This document shows positions 25,095-32,884 of a stretch of 64,000 bases of DNA, in pieces. The DNA comes from Streptomyces sp. NRRL S-646. Lineage in GTDB: Bacteria; Actinomycetota; Actinomycetes; Streptomycetales; Streptomycetaceae. A model generated the notes under the pieces. It made no database searches and was not told where the DNA came from. It saw only the letters and a program-made list of their open reading frames with translations. Position numbers and translations under genes: made by a program. Within the stretch, counting starts at the first letter, position 1. The number at the start of each line of letters is the position of its first letter. Location: assembly GCF_000720765.1 (NCBI RefSeq), contig NZ_JODC01000008.1, forward strand, positions 124,001-188,000, read 5' to 3'.

Positions 25095-26015
25095 ATGTGG
25101 GTGGGCGTACACATCAACCGGTTCAACCACAGTGGCCAAGGCGCCGCCCTCGGCGCTGAACTCGCCGCGACGGGCACCGCCGCTGAGGCGGCGGGGATCA
25201 GCCGGCTGTCGGTCATGGACCACTACTTCCAGATGGAGTGCAACGGCGGGGCCGAGGACCCCATGCTGGAGGCCTACACGACCCTCGGCTATCTCGCCGG
25301 CCACACCTCCACGGTGCAGCTGGGTGCTCCCCCACTGCCTTAAGGGCGTGGGAGGTACCCCCAGGTGACCGGCGTGACCTACCGGCACCCCGGCCTGCTC
25401 GCCAAGATCGCCACCACGCTGGACGTCCTGTCCGGCGGCCGCGCCACCCTCGGCATCGGCGCGGCCTGGTACGACCGCGAGCACGAGGGCCTCGGCGTAC
25501 CGTTCCCGCCAGTCGCCGAGCGCTTCGAACGGCTGGAGGAGACCCTGCGGATCTGTCTGCAGATGTGGGACCCGGAGGCGAACGGCTCCTTCGAGGGCAA
25601 GCACTACCGGCTGGCCGAGACCCTGTGCGTGCCGGCGCCGGTCAGCAGCCCCCACCCCGAGATCATGATCGGGGGCGGGGGCGGGGGCGAGAAGAGGACC
25701 CTGCGTCTGGTCGCCCGGTACGGCGACGCCTGCAACCTGTTCGCGACCTCACTGGAGGAGGTCCGCCACAAGCTCGACGTGCTGCGCGGACACTGCGACG
25801 CCGAGGGGCGCGACTACGACCGGATCCGCAAGACGGTCGCCTACATGGGCGAGCCGGCCACAGCAGGAGACCTCGACGCCTTCATGCGGGACATCTCCGG
25901 CTACACCAAGCTCGGCCTCGACACCGTCATCCTCGTGCCGCGCCTCGGGGAGCCCGCGGCGTGGATCGAGAGCTTCGCGTCCCCGGCCGTTCAGCGGCTG
26001 GCCGGGTTGGACTGA
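25095..26015 (+). pseudogene. LLM-class (F420-dependent-like) monooxygenase interrupted by a small insertion
   Basis: The 5' part starts MWVGVHINRFNHSGQGAALG and runs to YTTLGYLAGHTSTVQLG. The 3' part resumes VTGVTYRHPGLLAKIATTLD, LSGGRATLGIGAAWYDREHE, MIGGGGGGEKRTLRLVARYG. Together they form a luciferase-like monooxygenase. Between them an element at about 25324-25364 adds roughly 13 codons in the same frame, one of which is TAA (25341-25343). Without the element the product would be about 290 residues, normal for F420-dependent LLM proteins. The 3' half could restart at GTG 25365, but lacks the N-terminal barrel strands. I call it a pseudogene; readthrough or a sequencing strain variant is possible. 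Confidence 0.85.
25324..25364. repeat. Small palindromic element inserted in the LLM gene
   Basis: About 41 bases bounded by GGTGCTCCCCCA and GGTACCCCCAG. Inside, CTCCCcCAC and GTGGGAG form an imperfect hairpin around ...CCTTAAGG.... The flanking code reads on in frame on both sides as a normal LLM protein, so this looks like a discrete insertion. From memory, sequences with GGTACCTCCCA / TGGGGGAGCACC ends are scattered in Streptomyces genomes; I cannot search for copies. Confidence 0.6.
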
Positions 26016-26209
26016 GGCTCCGCGGGACCGCTGCGCGAGACGACGCGCATCCCGCAGCCGTCGACCACCCGGACCTGCAGCGAGCCACAGCCGCAACGCG
26101 TCCACACCGTGCGGCCCGCCGCGGTGCTGTGCGTCGAGACCACCTGGAAGGGCTCGGCGCCGTCCGGCCAACCGCAGTGCGGGCAGCCGGTGCCGGTCGT
26201 GCTGATCAT
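25991..26209 (-). CDS. Small cysteine-rich (zinc-ribbon-like) protein
   Basis: 72 residues, ATG at 26209 after a GAGGAGTTGCC ribosome site. Cysteines form CPHCGW near the N-terminus and CGCG plus a single Cys later (GTGCPHCGWPDG, TRCGCGSLQVRVVDGCG), which suggests a small metal-binding fold. Its 3' end overlaps the convergent LLM gene by 25 bases. I do not recognise a family. Its position opposite the divergent lysR gene at 26324 may mean that it is controlled by that regulator. Confidence 0.65.
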   Translation of the reverse strand: MISTTGTGCPHCGWPDGAEPFQVVSTHSTAAGRTVWTRCGCGSLQVRVVDGCGMRVVSRSGPAEPQSNPASR

Positions 26210-26323
26210 GGCAACTCCTCGTACGTCCTGACTGGTGGACCGTCGCGACACAGCCAGGGTGCAGCGCAGCGTCCGTACACGTCCAGGTTGACTTTGTGGA
26301 TCTGACCTTGAAGCCTGGACTTC

Positions 26324-27256
26324 ATGATTGATCTGCGCCGACTGCACGTCCTGCGGGCGGTGGCCCACTACGGCACCGTCACCGCGGCCGCCCGCGCCCT
26401 GCACTTCACCACCTCGGCTGCCTCGCAGCAGATCCGCCAGCTCGCCCGCGACCTCGGCGTCGACCTCCTGGAACCGCAGGGCCGCGGGGTGCGGCTCACC
26501 CCCGCCGCCGAGAGCCTGCTCGCCCACGCGGACGCGATCCAGGCCCGCTGGGAACAGGCCGAGCTCGACCTGCGCGCCGAACGGGGCGCACCGGCGGGGC
26601 CGTTGCGGGTGGGCGGGTATCCGGTGGCGATCTCGGTACTGCTGGCACCGATGGCGGTCCGGCTCCAGGAGCGGCATCCGCGGCTGGCCGTACGCATCCA
26701 GGAGGCGGGTGTGCCGGAGAGCTTCGACCTGCTCTTCGAGGGCGAGATCGACCTGGCGATCGTCGAGGCGACCCCGCACAACCCGCCGCTGAGCGACGCC
26801 CGCTTCGATCAACGGCCGCTCCTGGACGACCCGTTCGACCTCGTCGTCCCCGCCGGTCACTCGCTGGCCGACAAGGAGCGCGTCGACCTGTCGGACGCGG
26901 CGCACGAGGACTGGATCGCGCCCATGCCGGAGAGTCCCTGTCGTGCGCATGTCATGTCTGCCTGCGGGGAGGCCGGGTTCAGCCCCGCGGTGGTCCACCA
27001 GGCCGTGGACTGGAACGTCACCGCCCATCTCGTCGCCCATCGGCTCGGCGTCGCGCTCATCCCGCGACTGGCCCAGCTCACCCCGCACCTGCCCATCACC
27101 CGGGTGCCGTGCACGGGCAACCCGCACCGCAAGCTGCTCACCTGCACCCGCCGGGGCGCCCGGGAGCGGCCCGCGGTCGCGGCCGCACTCCAGGAACTCG
27201 GCGAACTGGCGCCGACGGCCGTGGCCTGGAGAACGGACCCGATTGCACGGACATGA
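26324..27256 (+). CDS. LysR family transcriptional regulator
   Basis: 310-residue LysR protein: MIDLRRLHVLRAVAHYGTVT, ARALHFTTSAASQQIRQLAR and LLEPQGRGVRLTPAAESLL form the DNA-binding domain, followed by the usual effector-binding part. In the 114-base upstream gap GTCCAGG (26281-26287) and CCTGGAC (26314-26320) make an inverted repeat that could be part of its binding region. The divergent neighbour is the small cysteine-rich gene. A bidirectional terminator follows. Ligand and targets are unknown. Confidence 0.94.
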   Translation: MIDLRRLHVLRAVAHYGTVTAAARALHFTTSAASQQIRQLARDLGVDLLEPQGRGVRLTPAAESLLAHADAIQARWEQAELDLRAERGAPAGPLRVGGYPVAISVLLAPMAVRLQERHPRLAVRIQEAGVPESFDLLFEGEIDLAIVEATPHNPPLSDARFDQRPLLDDPFDLVVPAGHSLADKERVDLSDAAHEDWIAPMPESPCRAHVMSACGEAGFSPAVVHQAVDWNVTAHLVAHRLGVALIPRLAQLTPHLPITRVPCTGNPHRKLLTCTRRGARERPAVAAALQELGELAPTAVAWRTDPIART

Positions 27257-27274
27257 CACACGTGCTGACATGCC

Positions 27275-27305
27275 GAGGGGCCGGAGCGATCAGCTCCGGC
27301 CCCTC
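27275..27305. terminator. Bidirectional terminator
   Basis: GAGGGGCCGGAGC (27275-27287) pairs perfectly with GCTCCGGCCCCTC (27293-27305), 13 base pairs around a 5-base loop. It lies between the convergent lysR and FMN reductase genes and can serve both. Confidence 0.8.
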
Positions 27306-27335
27306 AAGTCTCTGCTGTCGGCTGTGCCGTCGCCG

Positions 27336-27899
27336 TCAGGCGGCAGCGGCCTCGTCCGCATGGCCGTGAATGCGGGCGATGACCTCGGTCAGCTGCGCGG
27401 CGACCTCGGCGTCGTCGGCCGGGTGGGTCTCGGCGAAGCGGACCACGGAGCCGGGGATGGACAGCTTGACGTCCTCCAGCACCTTGCCGCCGGCGATGCC
27501 CACGGCCTTGCGGGTCTCGTCCTGCGCCCACACTCCGCCGAACTGGCCGAAGGCGGTACCGACCACGGCGACCGGCTTGCCGCCGAAGGCGCCGGCGCCG
27601 TAGGGGCGGGACAGCCAGTCGATGGCGTTCTTCAGGACGGCAGGGATGGTGCCGTTGTACTCGGGGGAGAAGAACAGGAACGCGTCGGCATCCTGAGCGG
27701 CCTCGCGCAGCTTGGCGGCGGCGGCCGGGACGCTGCCCTCGACGTCGATGTCCTCGTTGTAGAAGGGGATCTCGGCCAGGCCCTCGAACAGCACGACATC
27801 CGCGCCCTCGGGGGCGAGCTTGACGGCCGCCTCGGCGAGCTGACGGTTGTGCGAACCGGCGCGAAGGCTGCCGACGAGAGCAAGGATGCGAACAGACAT
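27336..27899 (-). CDS. NAD(P)H-dependent FMN reductase
   Basis: 187-residue flavodoxin-fold oxidoreductase of the ArsH/chromate-reductase (FMN_red) family. The FMN-phosphate loop is GSLRAGSHNRQLAEAA, the second flavin loop SPEYNGTIPAVLKNAIDWLS, and the third GTAFGQFGG. It reduces flavins, quinones or azo/chromate compounds in family members. It is divergent from a tetR gene, and the 119-base gap holds two copies of a CGGACCnnGGTCC palindrome, so repression by that TetR is likely. Small cytoplasmic protein, no signal. Confidence 0.94.
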   Translation of the reverse strand: MSVRILALVGSLRAGSHNRQLAEAAVKLAPEGADVVLFEGLAEIPFYNEDIDVEGSVPAAAAKLREAAQDADAFLFFSPEYNGTIPAVLKNAIDWLSRPYGAGAFGGKPVAVVGTAFGQFGGVWAQDETRKAVGIAGGKVLEDVKLSIPGSVVRFAETHPADDAEVAAQLTEVIARIHGHADEAAAA

Positions 27900-27938
27900 G
27901 GGTACTCCAGAGGGTGCTGAAACATTGCCGTTACGATC

Positions 27939-27988
27939 CGGACCGAGGTCCGTTTATTGTTCTAGCACCCTAACCGGACCGCGGTCCA
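27939..27988. promoter_or_regulatory. Twin TetR operator candidates
   Basis: CGGACCgaGGTCCG (27939-27952) and CGGACCgcGGTCCa (27975-27988) are near-identical palindromes 36 bases apart in the gap between the FMN reductase and tetR genes, a classical arrangement for TetR control of a divergent pair. Confidence 0.75.
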
Positions 27989-28018
27989 GTTTTGTTCCCG
28001 ATGCTTTACGCTGTCTTC

Positions 28019-28681
28019 ATGTCCGCCACGCTGCCGCCCTTCCCGAGGCCTCAAGAGCCCACTGGCGAGCCCGAGTTGCTGCAGCTCGGCTCGGCCGAGG
28101 ACGAGCCGTGCCTGCGCGCCGACGCCGCCCGTAACCGAGCTCGGCTGCTGGAGGCCGCGTCCCGGCTGATCGCCGAGCACGGCGCGGCCGGGGTCACGAT
28201 GGAGGCGGTGGCCGCGGCCGCCCAGGTGGGCAAGGGGACCGTCTTCCGGCGCTTCGGCGACCGCACCGGGCTGCTGATGGCGTTGCTCGACCATTCGTCG
28301 AGGAAGCTGCAGGCCGACTTCCTCGGCGGACCGCCGCCGCTGGGCCCCGGAGCGCCGCCCCTGGAGCGGCTGCGGGCGTTCGGAGTGGCGCTGCTCTACC
28401 GCTCGGCCGAGCAGCTGGACCTGCAGCTGGCGGCCCAGCCGGAGCCGACCCGCCGGTTCACTCACCCGTCGGTTCGGGCACTCACTCTGCACGTCACGAT
28501 CCTGCTGCGGCAGATCGTGCCGGACGCCGACTGCGATCTGCTGGGCCGGACGCTGATGGCGTATCTCGACCCCGCCCTGATCCACCACCTCACCGAGCAG
28601 TGCGGGATGTCCCTGGAGCGCCTGGAGAAGGGATGGGTCGACCTGGTCGCCCGGGTGACGGGCACCGAGCCGCCCGGCTGA
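28019..28681 (+). CDS. TetR family transcriptional regulator
   Basis: 220 residues from the ATG at 28019; an upstream in-frame ATG at 27992 is possible but overlaps the operator. The helix-turn-helix region is ARLLEAASRLIAEHGAAGVT, MEAVAAAAQVGKGTVFRRFG, DRTGLLMALLDHS, after an unusual ~35-residue proline-rich N-terminal extension. The C-terminal domain would bind the inducer. It probably represses the divergent FMN reductase and itself through the two palindromes at 27939-27988. Confidence 0.93.
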   Translation: MSATLPPFPRPQEPTGEPELLQLGSAEDEPCLRADAARNRARLLEAASRLIAEHGAAGVTMEAVAAAAQVGKGTVFRRFGDRTGLLMALLDHSSRKLQADFLGGPPPLGPGAPPLERLRAFGVALLYRSAEQLDLQLAAQPEPTRRFTHPSVRALTLHVTILLRQIVPDADCDLLGRTLMAYLDPALIHHLTEQCGMSLERLEKGWVDLVARVTGTEPPG

Positions 28682-28688
28682 GCTCTGC

Positions 28689-29822
28689 TCAGCGCCAGGC
28701 CGCGAACGCGTCGACGAGCCCCTGCGGCGCGTCGGCGCGGAACAGCAGGACTCCGTTGCGGGCCGATTCGGCGGCGGAGTGCTCGCTGCGCGGGAACAGC
28801 TTCTCCTCGTAGGCGGCCAGCGCGGCCTCGGTGGCGCCCGGGTGCGCGGCGAGCGCCAGGCCCAGTTCGGCGCCGTCGAGCATGGCGAGATTGGCACCCT
28901 CGCCCGCGAACGGGGACATCAGGTGCGCGGCGTCGCCGAGAAGCGTCACGCCGGGGACGCGCTCCCAGCGGTGCCCGACCGGCAGTGCGTGGATGCGCCG
29001 CGGGACCAGGGAGCCGTCGGCGTCCGAGACCAGCGCCCGCAGACTCTTGTCCCAGTCCGCGAAGTGCTCCAGCACGGTCTCCTTGGACGCCTCGGTGTCG
29101 GTGAAGTCGATGCCGTCGAGCCACTCCTCTGGTGCCTTCAGCGCCGTGTAGACGTGCAGGCTGCCGTCGGTCTCGCGGTGGGCGAGAAATCCCCGCCCGG
29201 CCCCGAGCGCGAACAGCATGCCGCCGCCGACGACCTCGGCGCTCACCGGGTGTCGCAGATCCGCGTCCCGCAGATCAGCCTCGACGAACGAGACGCCGGT
29301 GTAGGCGGGCTGGGCGTCGGAGACCAGCGGCCGGATGCGTGACCAGGCGCCGTCGGCGCCCACCAGCAGATCCGTGGTGAAGACGCTTCCGTCGGCGAGC
29401 GTCACCTCGTGCCGGCCGCCGCCCAGCGGCCGCGCGCCGGTGACCTTGGCGCTCCAGCGGACGGTGCCTTCGGGCAGTGAGCCGAGCAGCAGGCCGCGCA
29501 GGTCGCCGCGGTCGATCTCGGGTCGCCCGCCGGTGCCGTCGTCCGCCTGCTCCATGCGCACCAGCGCGTCCTTGTCGAGGATCCGCAGGGCCTCGCCGCC
29601 CGGATGTACGAGCGCCCGGAACTCCTCGTACAGGTCGGCCGTGCGCAGCGCCTCCTGGCCGGATTCCTCATGCATGTCGAGCATGCCGCCCTGGGTGCGG
29701 GCGGAGGGGGAGGCGTCCAGCTCGTAGACGGCCGCCTCGATCCCGCGCACATGGAGAACACGGGCGAGTACGAGACCGCCGAGACCGGCGCCGATGATCG
29801 CTATGGGGTGATGTGTGGTCAT
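28689..29822 (-). CDS. TetX-like FAD-dependent monooxygenase
   Basis: 377-residue class A flavoprotein monooxygenase. It has the Rossmann start IAIIGAGLGGLVLARVLHVR, the TetX-type motif TQGGMLDMHEESGQEALR (TetX has GGTLDLHKGSGQEAM), RPEIDRGDLRGLLLGSLPEG, the DG motif LVGADGAWSRIRP and the GD motif LLGDAAHLMSPFAGEGANLA. Similar enzymes hydroxylate tetracyclines or other aromatic antibiotics; many actinomycete relatives have no proven drug activity. It sits 16 bases downstream of a codirectional tetR gene, so they form an operon under that repressor. Confidence 0.9.
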   Translation of the reverse strand: MTTHHPIAIIGAGLGGLVLARVLHVRGIEAAVYELDASPSARTQGGMLDMHEESGQEALRTADLYEEFRALVHPGGEALRILDKDALVRMEQADDGTGGRPEIDRGDLRGLLLGSLPEGTVRWSAKVTGARPLGGGRHEVTLADGSVFTTDLLVGADGAWSRIRPLVSDAQPAYTGVSFVEADLRDADLRHPVSAEVVGGGMLFALGAGRGFLAHRETDGSLHVYTALKAPEEWLDGIDFTDTEASKETVLEHFADWDKSLRALVSDADGSLVPRRIHALPVGHRWERVPGVTLLGDAAHLMSPFAGEGANLAMLDGAELGLALAAHPGATEAALAAYEEKLFPRSEHSAAESARNGVLLFRADAPQGLVDAFAAWR

Positions 29823-29838
29823 TGCGTTCTCCTTGGGG

Positions 29839-30513
29839 TCAGTCGGGTACGGCGGTCCGCTCGATGCCGGCGATCAGCGCTCGCAGCCCCCACGACAGGC
29901 GGTCCTCGGGCGCTCCGGACAGCAGTGCGCCGCCGAGCGCGGCGATGCGCGGGTGGGTGCGGCCGGAGATGTCGTGCAGGGCGCGGCGCAGAGCGTCCCA
30001 GTCCTCCTCGGACGCCGCGTCGGCACCGTGCTCGGCGGCCGTCGCGGTGGCGTGCTGCAGCAGCAGGTCCACGCCCCACGCGGCCTGCGCGGGCGGTACG
30101 CCACCCTCGTCGAGCAGGGACAGCAGCGTTTCGATCAGGTTCAGGTAGTGCGGGCCGCTGGGCCGGGCGGTGAGCGCGGAGCGGGCCAGGCTCGGATGCT
30201 CGAAGAGCATCGCGGTGTACGCCCTCAGCACGTGCTCCAGCCGCTCCCGCCAGGAGCCCTCCGCCGGGGCCTGCCCGACCGTCCCCAGCAGCTCGTCCAG
30301 GACGGCCGCGTGCAGTTCGGCCGTGTTGCGCACGTAGACGTACAGCGAGGCCGGGCCGGTGTCGAGCTCCTGCGCCAGGCGTCGCATGGTCACCTTCTGC
30401 AGGCCCTCGGCGCGCAGGATCGCGACGGCGGCAGCCACGATGCCGTCCCTGGTCAGAGCGGGCTTGGCAGGGCGTTCGCGGCGGCTGCGCGGGGTGCCGG
30501 GGCGTTGTGTCAT
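29839..30513 (-). CDS. TetR family transcriptional regulator with C-terminal TetR_C-type domain
   Basis: 224 residues. DNA-binding part: ALTRDGIVAAAVAILRAEGL, QKVTMRRLAQELDTGPASLY, VYVRNTAELHAAVLDEL, the TetR-class pattern. The C-terminal part (HYLNLIETLLSLLDEGGVPP, AAWGVDLLLQHATATAAEHG) resembles the tetracycline-repressor C-terminal domain. The ATG at 30513 is very close to its GGAGG, so a start a few codons away cannot be excluded. Three tandem CGAACnnGTTCG palindromes directly upstream are its likely operators. It is cotranscribed with the TetX-like enzyme. Confidence 0.92.
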   Translation of the reverse strand: MTQRPGTPRSRRERPAKPALTRDGIVAAAVAILRAEGLQKVTMRRLAQELDTGPASLYVYVRNTAELHAAVLDELLGTVGQAPAEGSWRERLEHVLRAYTAMLFEHPSLARSALTARPSGPHYLNLIETLLSLLDEGGVPPAQAAWGVDLLLQHATATAAEHGADAASEEDWDALRRALHDISGRTHPRIAALGGALLSGAPEDRLSWGLRALIAGIERTAVPD

Positions 30514-30524
30514 GCCTCCACGAT

Positions 30525-30570
30525 AACGAACATGTTCGTTGCGAACAAGTTCGTTGCGAACGTGTTCGTG
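30525..30570. promoter_or_regulatory. Three tandem TetR operators with 15-base period
   Basis: CGAACatGTTCG (30527-30538), CGAACaaGTTCG (30542-30553) and CGAACgtGTTCG (30557-30568) are centred exactly 15 bases apart. The first extends to the perfect 16-base palindrome AACGAACATGTTCGTT. They lie between the tetR start and the divergent lacI gene and could control both. Confidence 0.75.
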
Positions 30571-30608
30571 CATGCCCGCCTGTGGCCCCGGCCACAGGTT
30601 CTGCAAAG

Positions 30609-31658
30609 ATGCCGTACGTCATGGTGCAGATACCGAAAACGCCCGCGCCCTCGTCGCCCGCACCGCGCTCCGTGCCCACGAGCGCCGATGTGGCCCGCCT
30701 GGCCGGCGTCTCGCGCGCGACCGTCTCCTACGTCCTCAACAACGCCAGCGCCGTACGGATCAGCGAGCCCACGCGCCGCCGCGTCCACGAGGCCGCCAAG
30801 GAACTCGGGTACGTGCCGCACGCGGCCGCCCGCAGCCTGCGCGCCGGACACAGCCGCATGGTCCTGATGCCCGCGCCGAGCTTCCCCGTCGGCCCCCTCT
30901 ACAGCCAGTTCATCAGCGAGCTGCAGTGGGCGCTGGGCCGTCTCGACTACACGGTCGTGCAGTACGGCTCCGTGGGCGTGCACGGCGACGAGGCCGCCCG
31001 CGCCTGGGCCGAACTGCGCCCGGTCGCGGTCCTGGTACCCGGCCCCGGCTCCCTCGGCCCGCAGGGCGTGACGGTGCTCAAGCGCTCCGGCGCCCGCGCC
31101 GTCGTCACCCTCGGCCCCCACTCCGTCGAGGGCGCCCACGCCCTGCTGATGGACCACGAGGCCGTCGGCCACTGCGCCGGCAGCCATCTCTTCGACCGCG
31201 GGCGGCGACGCTTCGGCGTCGTCGTACCCGAGGAGGAGGGGCTGGAGTCCTTCTCCCTGCCCCGACTCGACGGCGTGCGCCGCGCCCTGCACGGCACCGA
31301 CGCCACCGTCACCGAACTGCCCCTCGGCTACGAGGAGGAATCAGCCGCGCGCCTCGCCGCCCGCTGGCGCGACCTCGACCTCGACGCCGTGTTCGCGTAC
31401 AACGACGAGTACGCGATGCTACTCATGCGCGCCCTGCAGGATGCAGGGGTACGCGTCCCGGAGGACACGGCCGTGATCGGTGCCGACGACCTCATGCTCG
31501 GCCGGCTGCTCAGGCCCCGGCTGAGCACGGTCCACATCGAGCTGCCGTCCGGCCGCGACCTCGCCGAACTCGTCGACCGCGCGGTGCGCAACCCCGGCGC
31601 CGCGCCCGAGACGCACAAGGTGCTGGGAGCCACGATGGTGCACCGCGAGTCCAGCTGA
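30609..31658 (+). CDS. LacI family transcriptional regulator, probable pobA operon regulator
   Basis: 349 residues. N-terminal LacI headpiece: TSADVARLAGVSRATVSYVL, NNASAVRISEPTRRRVHEAA, KELGYVPHAAARSLRAG. The C-terminal periplasmic-binding-like fold ends with DDLMLGRLLRPRLSTVHIEL. ATG 30609 or 30621 may be the start; neither has a good ribosome site, so leaderless translation is possible. The pobA-like gene starts 17 bases after its stop and an aldehyde dehydrogenase follows, so it probably senses an aromatic acid or aldehyde and controls this three-gene unit. LacI-type control of pobA differs from the AraC/IclR types known in proteobacteria. Confidence 0.92.
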   Translation: MPYVMVQIPKTPAPSSPAPRSVPTSADVARLAGVSRATVSYVLNNASAVRISEPTRRRVHEAAKELGYVPHAAARSLRAGHSRMVLMPAPSFPVGPLYSQFISELQWALGRLDYTVVQYGSVGVHGDEAARAWAELRPVAVLVPGPGSLGPQGVTVLKRSGARAVVTLGPHSVEGAHALLMDHEAVGHCAGSHLFDRGRRRFGVVVPEEEGLESFSLPRLDGVRRALHGTDATVTELPLGYEEESAARLAARWRDLDLDAVFAYNDEYAMLLMRALQDAGVRVPEDTAVIGADDLMLGRLLRPRLSTVHIELPSGRDLAELVDRAVRNPGAAPETHKVLGATMVHRESS

Positions 31659-31675
31659 ACCCAGGGGAGGCGCCC

Positions 31676-32854
31676 ATGCGCACGACGGTCGGCATCATCG
31701 GCGGCGGCCCCGCCGGGCTGCTCCTGGCCCGGCTGCTGCACCGCACGGGCATCGACTGCGTCGTCCTGGAGGCCAGGACCCGCGAGTACGTCGAGCACCG
31801 CCAGCGCGCCGGCATGCTGGAACAGGGCACCGTCGACGCCCTGCGCGAGGCCGGCGCCGCCGAGCGCCTGAACGCCGAGGGCCTGGTCCACCAGGGCATC
31901 GAGCTGCGCTTCGACCGCGAACGCCACCACATCGACTTCCCCGCCCTCACCGGCGGCCGCACCGTCACCATCTACGCCCAGACCGAGATCGTGAAGGACC
32001 TCGTCGCCCTCCAACTGGCCGACGGGCCACAGCTGTTGTTCGAGGCGGAGGCCCTGGCGATCGAGAAGCCGGAGAGCGCCTCGCCCGTCGTACGCTTCCT
32101 GCACGAGGGCCGCGAGCAGACGCTGACCTGCGACTGGGTGATCGGCTGCGACGGCTTCCACGGCATCTCCCGCGACACCTTCCCCGCCGCGAGCAGCCGC
32201 ACGTACGCGCACGACTACCCGTACTCCTGGCTCGGCATCCTCGCCGACGTGGCACCCTCCTGCGAGGAGCTGATCTACGCGCGCGGCGAGAGCGGCTTCG
32301 CCCTGCACAGCATGCGTTCCCCGCACCTGTCCCGCCTCTACCTCCAGGTCCCGAACCACACCGACCCCGACGACTGGCCCGACGACCGCATCTGGGACGA
32401 ACTCGCCGCCCGCTTCGCCGTCGACGCCGACTGGACCCTGCACCGCGGCCCGGTCACCGCCAAGTCCGTGACCTCGATGCGCAGCTACGTCCACGAACCC
32501 ATGCGCCACGGCCGGCTGCTGCTGGCCGGCGACGCCGCCCACATCGTGCCGCCGACCGGCGCCAAGGGCCTCAACCTCGCCGTCTCCGACGTCCGAGTCC
32601 TCGCGCGCGCCTTCGCTGAGCTGCACCGCAGCGGATCCGAGCAACTCCTCGACACCTATTCGGAGACATGCCTCGCGCGAGTGTGGCAGGCCACGCGTTT
32701 CTCGTACGACATGACTAAGATGTTGCATGCTCAACCAGATGGGGATGCGTTCGAGAACCGCCTGCAGTTGACACGTCTGCGCCGGATCGCCGCATCCCGC
32801 CACGCGGCCGCCGAACTGGCCGCCAACTACACGGGACTTCCGCTCATGACCTGA
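31676..32854 (+). CDS. pobA: 4-Hydroxybenzoate 3-monooxygenase
   Basis: 392 residues, the length of Pseudomonas PobA (394). This FAD enzyme hydroxylates 4-hydroxybenzoate to protocatechuate using NAD(P)H and O2. Motifs: IGIIGGGP-type start (TVGIIGGGPAGLLLARLLHR), QRAGMLEQGTVDALREAG, the DG motif VIGCDGFHGISRDTFP, substrate region SGFALHSMRSPHLSRLYLQV (Ser and Arg as in PobA Ser212/Arg214), GD motif LLLAGDAAHIVPPTGAKGLN and the C-terminal NYTGLP, where the Tyr aligns with PobA Tyr385. The ATG follows GGGGAGG. It forms an operon with the upstream lacI and downstream aldehyde dehydrogenase. Confidence 0.95.
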   Translation: MRTTVGIIGGGPAGLLLARLLHRTGIDCVVLEARTREYVEHRQRAGMLEQGTVDALREAGAAERLNAEGLVHQGIELRFDRERHHIDFPALTGGRTVTIYAQTEIVKDLVALQLADGPQLLFEAEALAIEKPESASPVVRFLHEGREQTLTCDWVIGCDGFHGISRDTFPAASSRTYAHDYPYSWLGILADVAPSCEELIYARGESGFALHSMRSPHLSRLYLQVPNHTDPDDWPDDRIWDELAARFAVDADWTLHRGPVTAKSVTSMRSYVHEPMRHGRLLLAGDAAHIVPPTGAKGLNLAVSDVRVLARAFAELHRSGSEQLLDTYSETCLARVWQATRFSYDMTKMLHAQPDGDAFENRLQLTRLRRIAASRHAAAELAANYTGLPLMT

Positions 32855-32884
32855 GTCCCGCCGGTGACGAAACGGAGAGCCGTC

